From: Rossellomorea marisflavi
Lineage (GTDB): Bacteria; Bacillota; Bacilli; Bacillales; Bacillaceae_B
Direction of reading: 5' to 3'
Assembly: GCF_022170785.1 (NCBI RefSeq)
Contig: NZ_CP081870.1
Span: 484,001 to 548,000, forward strand
DNA length: 64,000 nucleotides
Shown here: piece by piece, positions 8,353-16,634 of the stretch
Numbering within the stretch: the first letter of the stretch is position 1
How the letters are laid out: every line of letters starts with the position of its first letter
Translations under genes and position numbers: made by a program
Notes under the pieces: model-generated
What the model was told of the DNA's origin: nothing
The model's input: the letters and a program-made list of their open reading frames with translations, nothing else
Database searches by the model: none

Positions 8353-9554
8353 GGGAAGTTGTGATCGTCGATGCCGTCAGAACCCCGATCGGGAGATACA
8401 AAGGAAGCCTTAAAGGCGTAAGGCCTGATGATCTCGGGGCAGCTGTCATCAAGGCCCTGATTGCGCGAAATCCCGATGTCCCCCTTGAATCCATTGAAGA
8501 AGTGGTGTTCGGAAATGCAAACGGAGCCGGAGAGGACAACCGGAATGTAGCCAGGATGTCGGCCCTGTTGGCAGGACTCCCCGTTGAAGTGGGGGGGACC
8601 ACGATCAATCGCCTGTGCGGATCCGGACTCGATGCGGTGAATTATGCGGCCCGTGCCATCCTGGCAGGTGAGGGAGAGATCTTCATCGCAGGAGGAACGG
8701 AGAGCATGACCCGTGCCCCCCTGGTCATGAAAAAGCCGGAAAGCGAATTTCCCCGAGGGAACATGGAGATGTTTGACACGACCATCGGGTGGCGGTTTGT
8801 GAACCCGAAGATGGAGGAAATGTACGGAACCGATTCCATGCCGGAAACAGCTGAAAACGTTGCGAAGAGATTTGCTATCTCCCGTGAAGAGCAGGATTGT
8901 TTTGCCTTGGCAAGCCAGACCAAGGCCAAAGAAGCGCAGGTGCAAGGACGCCTTGTGGATGAGGTGGTACCGGTTGAGGTATTCAACAAACGAAGCGGCG
9001 TAATGCATGTCACTCAGGATGAGCATCCGAGACCGGATACCGATCTCGCAAAGCTTGCTGGATTAAAGCCGCTATTCAAGGACGGGTCCGTCACGGCAGG
9101 CAATGCTTCAGGGGTAAACGACGGGGCGGCCGCCCTGCTCCTGATGAGCAGGAACAAAGCAGAGGAGCTGGGATTGACGCCTCTCGCCCGGTACGTGACG
9201 TCTGCTGTCGCCGGCGTCGAACCGTCCGTCATGGGCATAGGACCCATCGATGCCACCCAAAAGGCATTGACCAGGGCCGGCCTAACCATGGAACAAGTCG
9301 GACTGGTGGAGTTGAATGAAGCATTTGCCGCCCAGTCCCTCGCCTGTATCAGGGAGCTTGGACTCGACGAGGCGATCGTGAATGTCAATGGAGGTGCGAT
9401 TGCATACGGACATCCCCTCGGGGCGAGCGGCGCAAGAATCCTGACGACACTCCTGCATGAGATGAAGAGACGGGATGTCCAATATGGCCTTGCCACCATG
9501 TGCATAGGGGTCGGGCAGGGAATCGCGACCGTGGTGGAAAGGCTGAAGGGATAA
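8349..9554 (+). CDS. paaJ: acetyl-CoA acyltransferase, 3-oxoadipyl-CoA thiolase
   Basis: Thiolase expected to cleave 3-oxoadipyl-CoA to succinyl-CoA and acetyl-CoA, ending the paa pathway. The 401-residue protein has all thiolase landmarks: nucleophilic cysteine in [14 protein letters not shown] near residue 90, [10 protein letters not shown] near residue 320, [18 protein letters not shown] with the catalytic histidine near residue 355, and the second cysteine in TMCIGVGQG near residue 387. It overlaps paaH by four bases. Sequence alone does not separate PaaJ from PcaF; the operon decides. Confidence 0.92.
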   Translation: MREVVIVDAVRTPIGRYKGSLKGVRPDDLGAAVIKALIARNPDVPLESIEEVVFGNANGAGEDNRNVARMSALLAGLPVEVGGTTINRLCGSGLDAVNYAARAILAGEGEIFIAGGTESMTRAPLVMKKPESEFPRGNMEMFDTTIGWRFVNPKMEEMYGTDSMPETAENVAKRFAISREEQDCFALASQTKAKEAQVQGRLVDEVVPVEVFNKRSGVMHVTQDEHPRPDTDLAKLAGLKPLFKDGSVTAGNASGVNDGAAALLLMSRNKAEELGLTPLARYVTSAVAGVEPSVMGIGPIDATQKALTRAGLTMEQVGLVELNEAFAAQSLACIRELGLDEAIVNVNGGAIAYGHPLGASGARILTTLLHEMKRRDVQYGLATMCIGVGQGIATVVERLKG

Positions 9555-9565
9555 AGGCACAGGTA

Positions 9566-9591
9566 AACCCGCGACCATCATGCCGCGGGTT
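9566..9591. terminator. hairpin between the convergent thiolase and membrane-protein genes
   Basis: AACCCGCG (9566-9573) and CGCGGGTT (9584-9591) form a perfect eight-base-pair stem just after the thiolase stop, overlapping the end of the convergent gene. No clear T-run follows on either strand, so it is a weak bidirectional terminator at best. Confidence 0.4.
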
Positions 9592-10255
9592 CGATGTGTT
9601 GTTTTGTATAAGAGGCTTGATAGGCAGCCGTACCGACAAGGGAGGCCAGCAAGGCAAGTTCGAACAGGTTGGTCACGGCACCGCTGTCCACAGGAATGCT
9701 GACAGCACTGCCGATCGTCATGATCAGGGAACCGAGGAAGAACCAGATCCATCCCTGCACCTTCCAGATGGCAATCGATGCCGCAAGAAGGACGATGGCC
9801 ACGATGAGGACCATGATAGGCGGGCCGGAAGAGGGATCGGCATTTCCGTACGACAGCACGCCGTACGACCATTCCGGTGTCACTTTCAGGCCGACGACCT
9901 CTGTAAGGAGTTCCACAGTGATCAGGCCGATGGTCAGGAGGAAGGCACAAGAGCGGAATGCCGTCGTCCGCGCTGTCCGGATTCCTCCCTGCTCAAGGGA
10001 CTTCCAGGCAAACAGGACCAGGAGCGGTGTGAAGAAGGCATGCATGTAATACCGCACAAGGCTCAGCTCTTTCAGGAGCCGTCCTTCCCCTATGTATTTT
10101 CCTGAGGCGATGATGCCGTTATCGTAAATGAGTCCAGCGATGACGGGAAGGAGGAACGCGATACTGAGAGCGTGCCGTTTCCTGAGGATCCGGATTGACA
10201 TGACGAAGAGGACGATATAGGCGATGGTAAAGGCAGAGAATAAGAGAGTATCCAT
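9578..10255 (-). CDS. polytopic membrane protein of unknown function
   Basis: The 225-residue protein is strongly hydrophobic with about six to seven membrane segments, the first beginning at residue 4 (LLFSAFTIAYIVLFVM) and the last covering FELALLASLVGTAAYQ near the C-terminus. A conserved-looking NGIIASGKYIGEG loop follows the second segment. No family was recognised. It starts at an ATG seven bases after AAGGA and is divergent from paaX with about 170 bases between them, so it might be controlled with the paa region, but that is only positional. Confidence 0.7.
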   Translation of the reverse strand: MDTLLFSAFTIAYIVLFVMSIRILRKRHALSIAFLLPVIAGLIYDNGIIASGKYIGEGRLLKELSLVRYYMHAFFTPLLVLFAWKSLEQGGIRTARTTAFRSCAFLLTIGLITVELLTEVVGLKVTPEWSYGVLSYGNADPSSGPPIMVLIVAIVLLAASIAIWKVQGWIWFFLGSLIMTIGSAVSIPVDSGAVTNLFELALLASLVGTAAYQASYTKQHIEPAA

Positions 10256-10330
10256 ACAACAGTCCTTTCTGCTATTTTTCTTATCCCTTCCCTTAATGGA
10301 CCTTGTTGAAACAGGTGATGTAAACGCTTC

Positions 10331-10370
10331 TTATTTCAGATAATTATGATATTATAATAGTTATACGTTA
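10331..10370 (+). promoter_or_regulatory. possible promoter of paaX
   Basis: TATAAT (10353-10358) is a perfect -10 box; the best -35 candidate is TTATTT (10331-10336), which is weak. Downstream (10366-10390) CGTTA and TAACG form a spaced inverted repeat that might be an autoregulatory operator. A fragment GTCACGCGAT inside it partly resembles the E. coli PaaX site, but the match is incomplete. Confidence 0.4.
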
Positions 10371-10427
10371 AGAACACGTCACGCGATAACGGTACATCAT
10401 AGATCGGGCGTAAAAGGAGAGGCTTGC

Positions 10428-11303
10428 ATGAATACAAGATCAATGATCTTCACCTTGTACGGGGATTATATCAGCCATTACGGGAATAAAATCTGGATCG
10501 GGAGCCTGATCCGGCTTCTGAATGAGTTCGGCCACAATGACCAGGCAGTGAGAGCGGCCATTTCCCGAATGAACAAGCAGGGCTGGGTCCAGGCAGAGAA
10601 ACAAGGGAATAAAAGTTATTACACATTGACCGAGCGCGGTGTCGACCGGATGGAAGAAGCTGCGAACAGGATCTTCAAGCTCAAGCCTGAGGAGTGGGAC
10701 GGGAAGTGGAGGATCTTCATGTACTCCATTCCGGAAGAAATCCGGAGTATTCGGGACGAGCTCAGGAAAGAACTGGTTTGGAGCGGTTTCGGCACGATGT
10801 CCGCCAGTACGTGGATTTCCCCTAATGACTTGGAGAAACAGGTTAGGCAACTGATCCGGAAATACGAGATCGAAGAGTATGTCGACTTCTTCATTGCAGA
10901 CCATAAAGGGCCGAGTGAAAGCAGAAGGCTCGTAGAAAAGAACTGGGATCTGGAAGAAATCAATGCCAAATATGAGGGTTTCATCGCGGAGTACAGCCGC
11001 ATGTATATGATGGATAAAAGCAAGATTGCCAAGGGCCAAATGAGTGATGCGGAGTGTTTCGTAGGGCGGGCAAAGCTTGTCCATGAATACCGGAAGTTCT
11101 TATTCGTGGATCCGGGACTTCCTGATGAGCTGCTACCGGATAAATGGCTCGGAGGTCATGCCGCCACGCTATTCGGAGAGTATTATAAGGAGCTTGCTGA
11201 GCCCGCCTCCCGCTTCTTCGAGAGTGTATTCGAAGATGGGAACGAGCTCACCAATAAAGATACATCCTATGACGTGATGAACCATCCGCTCCTGATGGAT
11301 TAG
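10428..11303 (+). CDS. paaX: PaaX-family transcriptional repressor
   Basis: Regulator of phenylacetate catabolism; known PaaX proteins repress paa operons and release DNA on binding phenylacetyl-CoA. The 291-residue protein has the N-terminal winged-helix domain (ARSMIFTLYGDYISHYG-like opening, AAISRMNKQGWV near residue 43), the central domain with WRIFMYSIPEE near residue 95, and the PaaX C-terminal domain containing FVGRAKLVHEYRKF near residue 210. ATG 10428 follows AAAAGGAGAGG. It is encoded just beyond the paa genes and probably controls them, with phenylacetyl-CoA as inducer. Confidence 0.92.
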   Translation: MNTRSMIFTLYGDYISHYGNKIWIGSLIRLLNEFGHNDQAVRAAISRMNKQGWVQAEKQGNKSYYTLTERGVDRMEEAANRIFKLKPEEWDGKWRIFMYSIPEEIRSIRDELRKELVWSGFGTMSASTWISPNDLEKQVRQLIRKYEIEEYVDFFIADHKGPSESRRLVEKNWDLEEINAKYEGFIAEYSRMYMMDKSKIAKGQMSDAECFVGRAKLVHEYRKFLFVDPGLPDELLPDKWLGGHAATLFGEYYKELAEPASRFFESVFEDGNELTNKDTSYDVMNHPLLMD

Positions 11304-11974
11304 AATCTGTTTCTGGAAATCAACTTATACAGGCCGACCATGACCAATCCCGCGATAAGGGAAGCCCACCAGCTGAAAGAAAAAGAAGGACCAAGGTCTG
11401 GGAGGAAAAACAAGGCAAGGAAGAATGGTAAACTGATGGCTCCACCGCCCAATCCGCCGATCAGCGCCATCTTGCCGGCTGAATCTTTTTCTTGAAATAG
11501 TGAACGCTTGATGATGGAAAAGAACATCTTGATCTCTGTCAATATGGTGAGGAGTAAGATCACCGCCATAATGGCTGCCGAGCCGATGAATACATCATTT
11601 TCCACTTCTTTGAAGAAAGAGGCGATCAGTAGGCCTGCTCCGCGGATGGCTAGGAAAATACCGAACAGGTTCAAGGCCATCAGGGAAATGAACCCGGCTA
11701 CGCTCCGTTTGCTCTCGGGAGGAAGCTGTTCGACAAGCTCGTCTGCATATGCTTTCGGATCAGCTCCGAAGATCATCGTAGCTGTCTTTCCTTCGTCCTG
11801 TCCTTCGAGGAGATGTTCGAGGATCTCCATGAGGATCTCTTCAGTTTGCTGATCAGACAGGGTGAGCTGGAGTCGGAGGTACAATAAGATATCGGAATAA
11901 TATTTTTCGTTCTCTTCGGTCAGTTTTTCTCTCTTTTGGTTATTTAATTCGATCAGTTCTTTTGCTGCGATCAA
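11300..11974 (-). CDS. HAAS-domain-like membrane protein paired with PadR
   Basis: A 224-residue protein with a charged N-terminal helical part (LIAAKELIELNNQKREKL, then an LSDQQTEEILMEILEHLLEG segment typical of HAAS/DUF1129-type domains) and four C-terminal membrane segments. TTG 11974 is preferred to an upstream ATG at 12028 because AAAGGGGGT stands directly before it and the upstream start would lie deep within padR. Such proteins usually sit behind a PadR gene and are thought to work with it; the molecular role is unknown. Its end meets the paaX stop tail to tail. Confidence 0.72.
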   Translation of the reverse strand: MIAAKELIELNNQKREKLTEENEKYYSDILLYLRLQLTLSDQQTEEILMEILEHLLEGQDEGKTATMIFGADPKAYADELVEQLPPESKRSVAGFISLMALNLFGIFLAIRGAGLLIASFFKEVENDVFIGSAAIMAVILLLTILTEIKMFFSIIKRSLFQEKDSAGKMALIGGLGGGAISLPFFLALFFLPDLGPSFSFSWWASLIAGLVMVGLYKLISRNRF

Positions 11975-11979
11975 TGGTG

Positions 11980-12303
11980 TTACCCCCTTTTCAATAGTTG
12001 GTTGACCGGGACGGATAGATGCTCCCACTCTTGGGTGATCTCTACTAGCGCGGCTTTTCCGTCCTCAGTCAGTGAATAATATTTCCGGTTCGGACCCGAC
12101 TCGGACGGCCGCATTTCGCCTGTGATCCATTTATTCTTCTGCAGGCGGAGAAGGACGGGATAGATCGTTCCTTCACTTACATCCTGCAGACCGGATGCCT
12201 GAAGTTTCCTGGACAATTCATAGCCATAAACGGGCTCCTTTTCAATGACGGCCAGGATGCATCCATCAAGAATCCCTTTTAGCAGTTGGCTTCGGATCGA
12301 CAT
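11980..12303 (-). CDS. PadR-family transcriptional regulator
   Basis: A 107-residue winged-helix protein. The family pattern is clear: LLKGILDGCILAVIEKEPVYGYELSRKL, then EGTIYPVLLRLQKNKWI and GPNRKYYSLTEDGK. PadR repressors are usually autoregulated and respond to small molecules or envelope stress. The stop lies six bases before the start of the HAAS-like gene, whose ribosome site is inside the last padR codons, so the two are one operon. A candidate operator lies upstream at 12323-12339. Confidence 0.9.
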   Translation of the reverse strand: MSIRSQLLKGILDGCILAVIEKEPVYGYELSRKLQASGLQDVSEGTIYPVLLRLQKNKWITGEMRPSESGPNRKYYSLTEDGKAALVEITQEWEHLSVPVNQLLKRG

Positions 12304-12322
12304 GACGATTCTCCTTTAGGTA

Positions 12323-12339
12323 TATTGTAAAACAAGATA
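12323..12339. promoter_or_regulatory. imperfect dyad upstream of padR
   Basis: TATTGTAAAACAAGATA is a near-palindrome about 20 bases before the padR start. PadR proteins often repress their own promoter at such AT-rich dyads, so this is a candidate autoregulatory operator; no known consensus was matched exactly. Confidence 0.35.
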
Positions 12340-12455
12340 CTAAGATAAAAGTTCAGCTACCTTGTTACGCAAAGTAGCTATGAATAGCATAAATGCTGGA
12401 AGGGGTTTTGTAAACCTCTTTTTTTAATCATGAATAGAGTGGAGGAGGAATCGCT

Positions 12456-13412
12456 ATGAATAGACTCACAGAATGCCTCGGGATCCAGCACCCCATCATC
12501 CAGGGAGGCATGGGGAACATCAGCAATGCCCGCCTGGCTGCGGCCGTGTCGGAAGCGGGTGCCCTGGGGACGATCGGGACAGGGACCATGGGTGTGAAGG
12601 AAGTGGGGGAGATCGTCCGGGATCTGAAGGTGCTCACGAACCGGCCATTCGCCCTGAATATCCCGATTACGATGACGCCTGACCTGAAAGGCATGATCGG
12701 GATTGCCATCACGGAAGAGGTACCCGTGGTTTCCTTATCAGCAGGAAATCCGGCACCGCTCATTCCTGTCCTTCACGAGCACGGGATCAAAGTGGTATGC
12801 GTGGTGGCCTCCCGTAAGCAAGCAAGAAAAGCGGCGGATGCAGGGGCAGACGTCCTGGTGGCAGAAGGGTATGAAGCGGCGGGCATCAACTCCCATCTCG
12901 AGACCACGACCCTGGCCCTCATCCCGCAGCTTGTGGATGAAGTGGCTATTCCCGTCGTGGCAGCCGGGGGAATTGCGGATGGCCGCGGGCTTGTAGCCAT
13001 GCTCGCCCTGGGCGCAAGCGGCGTCCAGATGGGAACCCGGTTCATCGCGACCAAGGAAGCACCCTTTCATGAGCGGTATAAAGAAACCCTTCTTGCAGCG
13101 AATGATCACGGAACACTTATTGTCGGGCGGAGCGTGGGAAGGGTACGGCGCGTTCTGAGGGCGCCCTACGCTGAAAGGGTATTGGATCTGGAAAAGCAGG
13201 GGATGACTCTGGAACAGTACTCGGAACTGACCTCTGAGGACAACCATCGCAAGGGTGCCCTCGAAGGAAAACTCGACGAGGGTTTCATCAATGGTGGACA
13301 GGTGGCCGGTCTGATCGGTGATATACCGACCGTCAAAGAAGTGGTGGACGGGATGATGAACGACGCCTCAACGGTCCTGAGGGCTCTTTCAGGCACTATG
13401 AAGGTAGAATAA
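12456..13412 (+). CDS. nitronate monooxygenase / FabK-like flavoprotein
   Basis: FMN-dependent TIM-barrel enzyme of 318 residues in the 2-nitropropane dioxygenase/enoyl-ACP reductase II superfamily. Visible motifs are HPIIQGGMGNIS at the N-terminus, AEGYEAAGINSH near residue 130, VAAGGIADGRG near residue 167 and GASGVQMGTRFIATKEAP near residue 187. The family contains detoxifying nitronate monooxygenases and true FabK enzymes, which cannot be separated by eye. It stands alone between padR and the ABC operon, and GGAGGAGG precedes its ATG. Confidence 0.82.
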   Translation: MNRLTECLGIQHPIIQGGMGNISNARLAAAVSEAGALGTIGTGTMGVKEVGEIVRDLKVLTNRPFALNIPITMTPDLKGMIGIAITEEVPVVSLSAGNPAPLIPVLHEHGIKVVCVVASRKQARKAADAGADVLVAEGYEAAGINSHLETTTLALIPQLVDEVAIPVVAAGGIADGRGLVAMLALGASGVQMGTRFIATKEAPFHERYKETLLAANDHGTLIVGRSVGRVRRVLRAPYAERVLDLEKQGMTLEQYSELTSEDNHRKGALEGKLDEGFINGGQVAGLIGDIPTVKEVVDGMMNDASTVLRALSGTMKVE

Positions 13413-13421
13413 GAGTTAGAA

Positions 13422-13456
13422 AAGCAGTGGGTGAGGAAGACGCCCGCTGCTTTTTT
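13422..13456 (+). terminator. Rho-independent terminator of the nitronate monooxygenase gene
   Basis: AAGCAGTGGG (13422-13431) pairs fully, with one G-U, with CCCGCTGCTT (13443-13452), followed by a run of six T. Confidence 0.85.
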
Positions 13457-13521
13457 CGTTTAAACCGCTAAAATCTTCTGGAAATCCTGAGCCAAAACAA
13501 CTATACTGAGAGTAATTTTTA

Positions 13522-13536
13522 AATTTTCCGAATATT
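13522..13536. promoter_or_regulatory. CodY-like box before the ABC importer promoter
   Basis: AATTTTCCGAATATT matches the CodY consensus AATTTTCWGAAAATT at 13 of 15 positions and ends one base before the -35 box of the transporter promoter. CodY represses amino acid uptake and catabolism genes in rich medium in Bacillaceae, which fits a transporter for an amino acid. Confidence 0.6.
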
Positions 13537-13537
13537 A

Positions 13538-13582
13538 TTGACTATTTCGTGACGTCAGTGATAATATAACGTTGTATTAACG
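13538..13582 (+). promoter_or_regulatory. promoter P1 with a 13-bp dyad (ABC importer)
   Basis: TTGACT (13538-13543) and TAATAT (13562-13567), spaced 18 bases, form a sigma-A-like promoter. Two bases after the -10 lies CGTTGTATTAACG (13570-13582), an imperfect palindrome. The same architecture occurs before the thioesterase gene at 20034-20078, so a shared regulator is likely to bind here. Confidence 0.65.
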
Positions 13583-13665
13583 GTGCGTATTATTTTTATC
13601 ACAGAAAGGATTCGGTAGTCTTATAGACTATTAATCATATAACTTGTGATCAAAGGGGGATTTCT

Positions 13666-14673
13666 GTGAAAAAGAAAGGTTGGTTATTGGGTGCATCGTC
13701 CATGCTCCTCGGGATGATGATTTTATCGGGTTGCGGTTCATCAGAAAAAAGCGGTAGCGATGGCGATGGAAAGAAGGAATATGTAATCGGGGTCAGTCAG
13801 ATCGTCGAGCATCCGTCACTTGATGCAGCTTACAAAGGGTTTAAGAAAGCACTGGAAGAGAACGGATTCAAAGAGGGTGACAACGTGAAATACGATGTTC
13901 AGAATGCCCAGGGTGATCCGAATAATTCCCAGACCATCGCCAAAAACCTCGTCGGGGACGGGGTGGACCTTATTTTCGCCAATTCAACACCGAGCGCGCA
14001 ACATGCTCTGAATGCGACCAAGAAGATCCCCATTGTGTTTACATCGGTGACGGATCCCGTCGGTGCTGAGCTGGTGAAATCATTCGAGGAGCCGGGGGAG
14101 AATATCACGGGTACATCGGACAACCATCCCGAAGCGACCTCCAAAACGATCTTTTTTATCACAGATGAACTGAAAGCGAAGAAAATCGGGGTGATCTATA
14201 ACTCTGGTGAACAGAACTCCGTCGTGCAGGCCAAGGAAGTGAAGAAGCTTGCTGAGGAAAAGGGAGCGAAGGTCGTGGAAGCGTCTGTATCCACTTCAGC
14301 GGAAGTGAAGCAGGCGACTGAATCGCTTGTAGGCCGTGTAGATGCCATCTACGTCCCGACGGACAATACGGTGGTCTCAGCACTTGATGCCGTCATCGGT
14401 GTTGCCAATGATAAAGATATTCCACTCTTCGTCGGTGAACTTGATTCCATGAAAAAAGGTGCGGTAGCCGCCAGCGGATTCAGCTATGAAGATCTTGGAT
14501 ATGAAACGGGCCTCATGGCCGTTAAGATCCTGAAGGGCGAGAAGAAACCGTCTGAGATCAGCGTTGAGTATCCGAAAGATTTCAAGCTTATGATCAACAA
14601 GAAAGCGGCCGAAGAGCAGGGTGTCGAGGTAAAGGATGCCTGGAGTGAACTCGGAGAATTCTACGAAGAGTGA
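13666..14673 (+). CDS. ABC transporter substrate-binding lipoprotein, TrpX type
   Basis: Extracellular solute-binding protein of 335 residues, anchored by lipidation: a signal peptide ends in LSGC with the lipidated cysteine at residue 23. The rest belongs to the ABC-substrate-binding (TrpX/DUF534) family, with GVSQIVEHPSLDAAYKGF, FANSTPSAQHALNATK and VFTSVTDPVGAELV. Relatives bind tryptophan or other aromatic amino acids, so an aromatic substrate is plausible here, next to aromatic catabolism genes. The start is GTG after AAAGGGGGA. Permease and ATPase genes follow closely. Confidence 0.88.
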   Translation: MKKKGWLLGASSMLLGMMILSGCGSSEKSGSDGDGKKEYVIGVSQIVEHPSLDAAYKGFKKALEENGFKEGDNVKYDVQNAQGDPNNSQTIAKNLVGDGVDLIFANSTPSAQHALNATKKIPIVFTSVTDPVGAELVKSFEEPGENITGTSDNHPEATSKTIFFITDELKAKKIGVIYNSGEQNSVVQAKEVKKLAEEKGAKVVEASVSTSAEVKQATESLVGRVDAIYVPTDNTVVSALDAVIGVANDKDIPLFVGELDSMKKGAVAASGFSYEDLGYETGLMAVKILKGEKKPSEISVEYPKDFKLMINKKAAEEQGVEVKDAWSELGEFYEE

Positions 14674-14691
14674 TAGAAAGGATGATTCAAG

Positions 14692-15711
14692 ATGCCAACG
14701 GCCATATTTGCCTCCTTTGAATCCGGGATCATTTACGCCATCATGGCCCTCGGAGTCTACCTGTCCTTCAGAATATTGGACTTCCCTGATCTGACAGTGG
14801 ACGGGAGCTTCGTGACCGGGGCAGCCGTTGCAGCGACGATGATCGTGGGCGGAGTGAATCCCGTCGCTGCAACGGTCACTGCCATGGTGATCGGCTTCGT
14901 CGCAGGATGTATAACAGGGCTTCTCCATACATTCGGAAAAATCAATGCACTCCTATCCGGAATCCTCATGATGATTGCTCTTTACTCTATCAATCTGAGG
15001 ATCATGGGCACGTCCAATGTGTCCCTATTGAATGAAGATACGGCTTTTACGGGGATCACAGGTCTGGTTGGATCCCTTGGAATCGACCAGGCACTGAATG
15101 GTATCTGGAATGCTGTCGGATTGGGAGAACCACTCCCTGATACGTGGGCGGTCCTCCTGTTCATGACGGTCGTGACGCTGATGATCAAGTTTTTGACGGA
15201 TGCGTTCCTCAAGACAGAAGTCGGTCTTGCCCTCAGGGCGACCGGCGATAATCAGCGTATGATCCGGAGCTTCTCTGCCAATACGAATCTCATGATCATC
15301 CTTGGCCTCGGGATTTCCAATGCGCTTGTGGCCCTGTCCGGGGCACTGATTGCCCAGTACAGCCGCTTCGCAGATGTCGGGATGGGGATCGGGATGATCA
15401 TCATCGGTCTTGCATCCGTCATCATCGGGGAAGCCCTTTTCGGTACCAAATCCATTGCAAGGACCACACTTGCCGTCATCGGCGGGGCCATCATCTACCG
15501 TCTGGTTGTCTCCATGGCCCTTCGCGTAGACTTCCTTGAAACGGGTGACATGAAGCTGATTACAGCGACGATCGTCATCCTCGCACTCGTCATGCCGAAA
15601 GTCATGGAGAGATATAAGGACAGGAAGCGCAAGGCTAAGCGCATGGCCGAGAGGATGAAGGCCGTTCCGGTCTCGGAAGGAGAGGGTGGCAGCAGTGTTA
15701 CGATTAAATAG
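14692..15711 (+). CDS. ABC transporter permease, TrpY type
   Basis: Membrane subunit of the importer, 339 residues with about eight to nine hydrophobic segments and a short basic C-terminal tail. LRILDFPDLTVDGSF-like and GSFVTGAAVAATM stretches near the N-terminus and VGLALRATGDNQRMIRSF near residue 180 are typical of branched-chain-type permeases that pair with TrpX-like binding proteins. It begins 18 bases after the binding-protein stop and overlaps the start of the ATPase gene. Confidence 0.88.
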   Translation: MPTAIFASFESGIIYAIMALGVYLSFRILDFPDLTVDGSFVTGAAVAATMIVGGVNPVAATVTAMVIGFVAGCITGLLHTFGKINALLSGILMMIALYSINLRIMGTSNVSLLNEDTAFTGITGLVGSLGIDQALNGIWNAVGLGEPLPDTWAVLLFMTVVTLMIKFLTDAFLKTEVGLALRATGDNQRMIRSFSANTNLMIILGLGISNALVALSGALIAQYSRFADVGMGIGMIIIGLASVIIGEALFGTKSIARTTLAVIGGAIIYRLVVSMALRVDFLETGDMKLITATIVILALVMPKVMERYKDRKRKAKRMAERMKAVPVSEGEGGSSVTIK

Positions 15712-16489
15712 GATCCACAAGGTCTTCAACGAAGGAACACCGGATGAAAAAATCGCCCTTGATGACATCCAGCTTTCCATGGAACCGGGCGATTTCGTCA
15801 CGGTGATCGGGAGCAACGGGGCCGGAAAGTCAACGCTCATGAATATCGTCTCTGGGGTCATGATACCGGATGTTGGAACCGTCCACATCCAGGATCAAGA
15901 TGTATCGAAAGTGTCGGAGTACCGGAGATCGAAGCTCATCGGACGAGTCTTCCAGGATCCGATGGCAGGCACAGCCCCCTCGATGACCATCGAAGAGAAT
16001 CTTGCCATGGCATACTCGCGGAATCGCACAAGAGGCTTCAGGCTCGGAGTCACGAAGAAGAGGAAGGCCTACTTCAAGGAAGTACTCGAGAGTCTTCATC
16101 TAGGATTGGAAAATCGGCTCAATGCTAAAGTCGGGTTGCTATCAGGAGGGGAGCGTCAGGCGCTATCGTTGCTCATGGCCACCTTCACGGAGCCGTCGAT
16201 CCTACTCCTCGATGAGCACACGGCAGCCCTGGATCCGGCACGTGCTGATCTGATCACGAAGCTGACCCGGCAAATTGTGGATCAATACGCCCTGACCACC
16301 CTTATGGTTACCCATAATATGCAGCAGGCCATCGATTTAGGTAACAGACTGATCATGATGGATAAAGGACAGATCATCCTTGAAGTGAATGAACAAGAGA
16401 AGAAGGGCTTGACCGTTGAAGGACTCCTTCACGAGTTCCAAAGGATCCGCGGCAGCAAGCTTGCCAGTGACCGGGCCCTTCTCTCGTAA
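15695..16489 (+). CDS. ABC transporter ATP-binding protein, TrpZ type
   Basis: ATPase subunit of the importer, 264 residues. Walker A is GSNGAGKST near residue 40, the signature is LSGGERQALSLLMA near residue 147, Walker B is LLLDEHTAALDP near residue 170 and the switch histidine is in MVTHNMQQA. GTG 15695 is preferred because GGAAGGAGAGGG stands at correct spacing; GTG 15686 is also in frame but within that ribosome site. The gene overlaps the permease by 17 bases, and a terminator follows it. Confidence 0.9.
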   Translation: MLRLNRIHKVFNEGTPDEKIALDDIQLSMEPGDFVTVIGSNGAGKSTLMNIVSGVMIPDVGTVHIQDQDVSKVSEYRRSKLIGRVFQDPMAGTAPSMTIEENLAMAYSRNRTRGFRLGVTKKRKAYFKEVLESLHLGLENRLNAKVGLLSGGERQALSLLMATFTEPSILLLDEHTAALDPARADLITKLTRQIVDQYALTTLMVTHNMQQAIDLGNRLIMMDKGQIILEVNEQEKKGLTVEGLLHEFQRIRGSKLASDRALLS

Positions 16490-16491
16490 CG

Positions 16492-16521
16492 AAAGCCGGC
16501 CTATACAGGCCGGCTTTTTGG
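16492..16521 (+). terminator. terminator of the ABC importer operon
   Basis: AAAGCCGGCC (16492-16501) pairs perfectly with GGCCGGCTTT (16508-16517) around a six-base loop, followed by TTTGG; it lies three bases after the ATPase stop. Confidence 0.9.
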
Positions 16522-16634
16522 TGCGAGTCGAGTTGTTTGCCCTTCAAATGGAATAGGCGTAATCTACTAGTAAGGACAGGAAATTCATCCCTGCCCGGTT
16601 CTGGTAAACCATCAAGAATAGGAGAGATTTCAAA

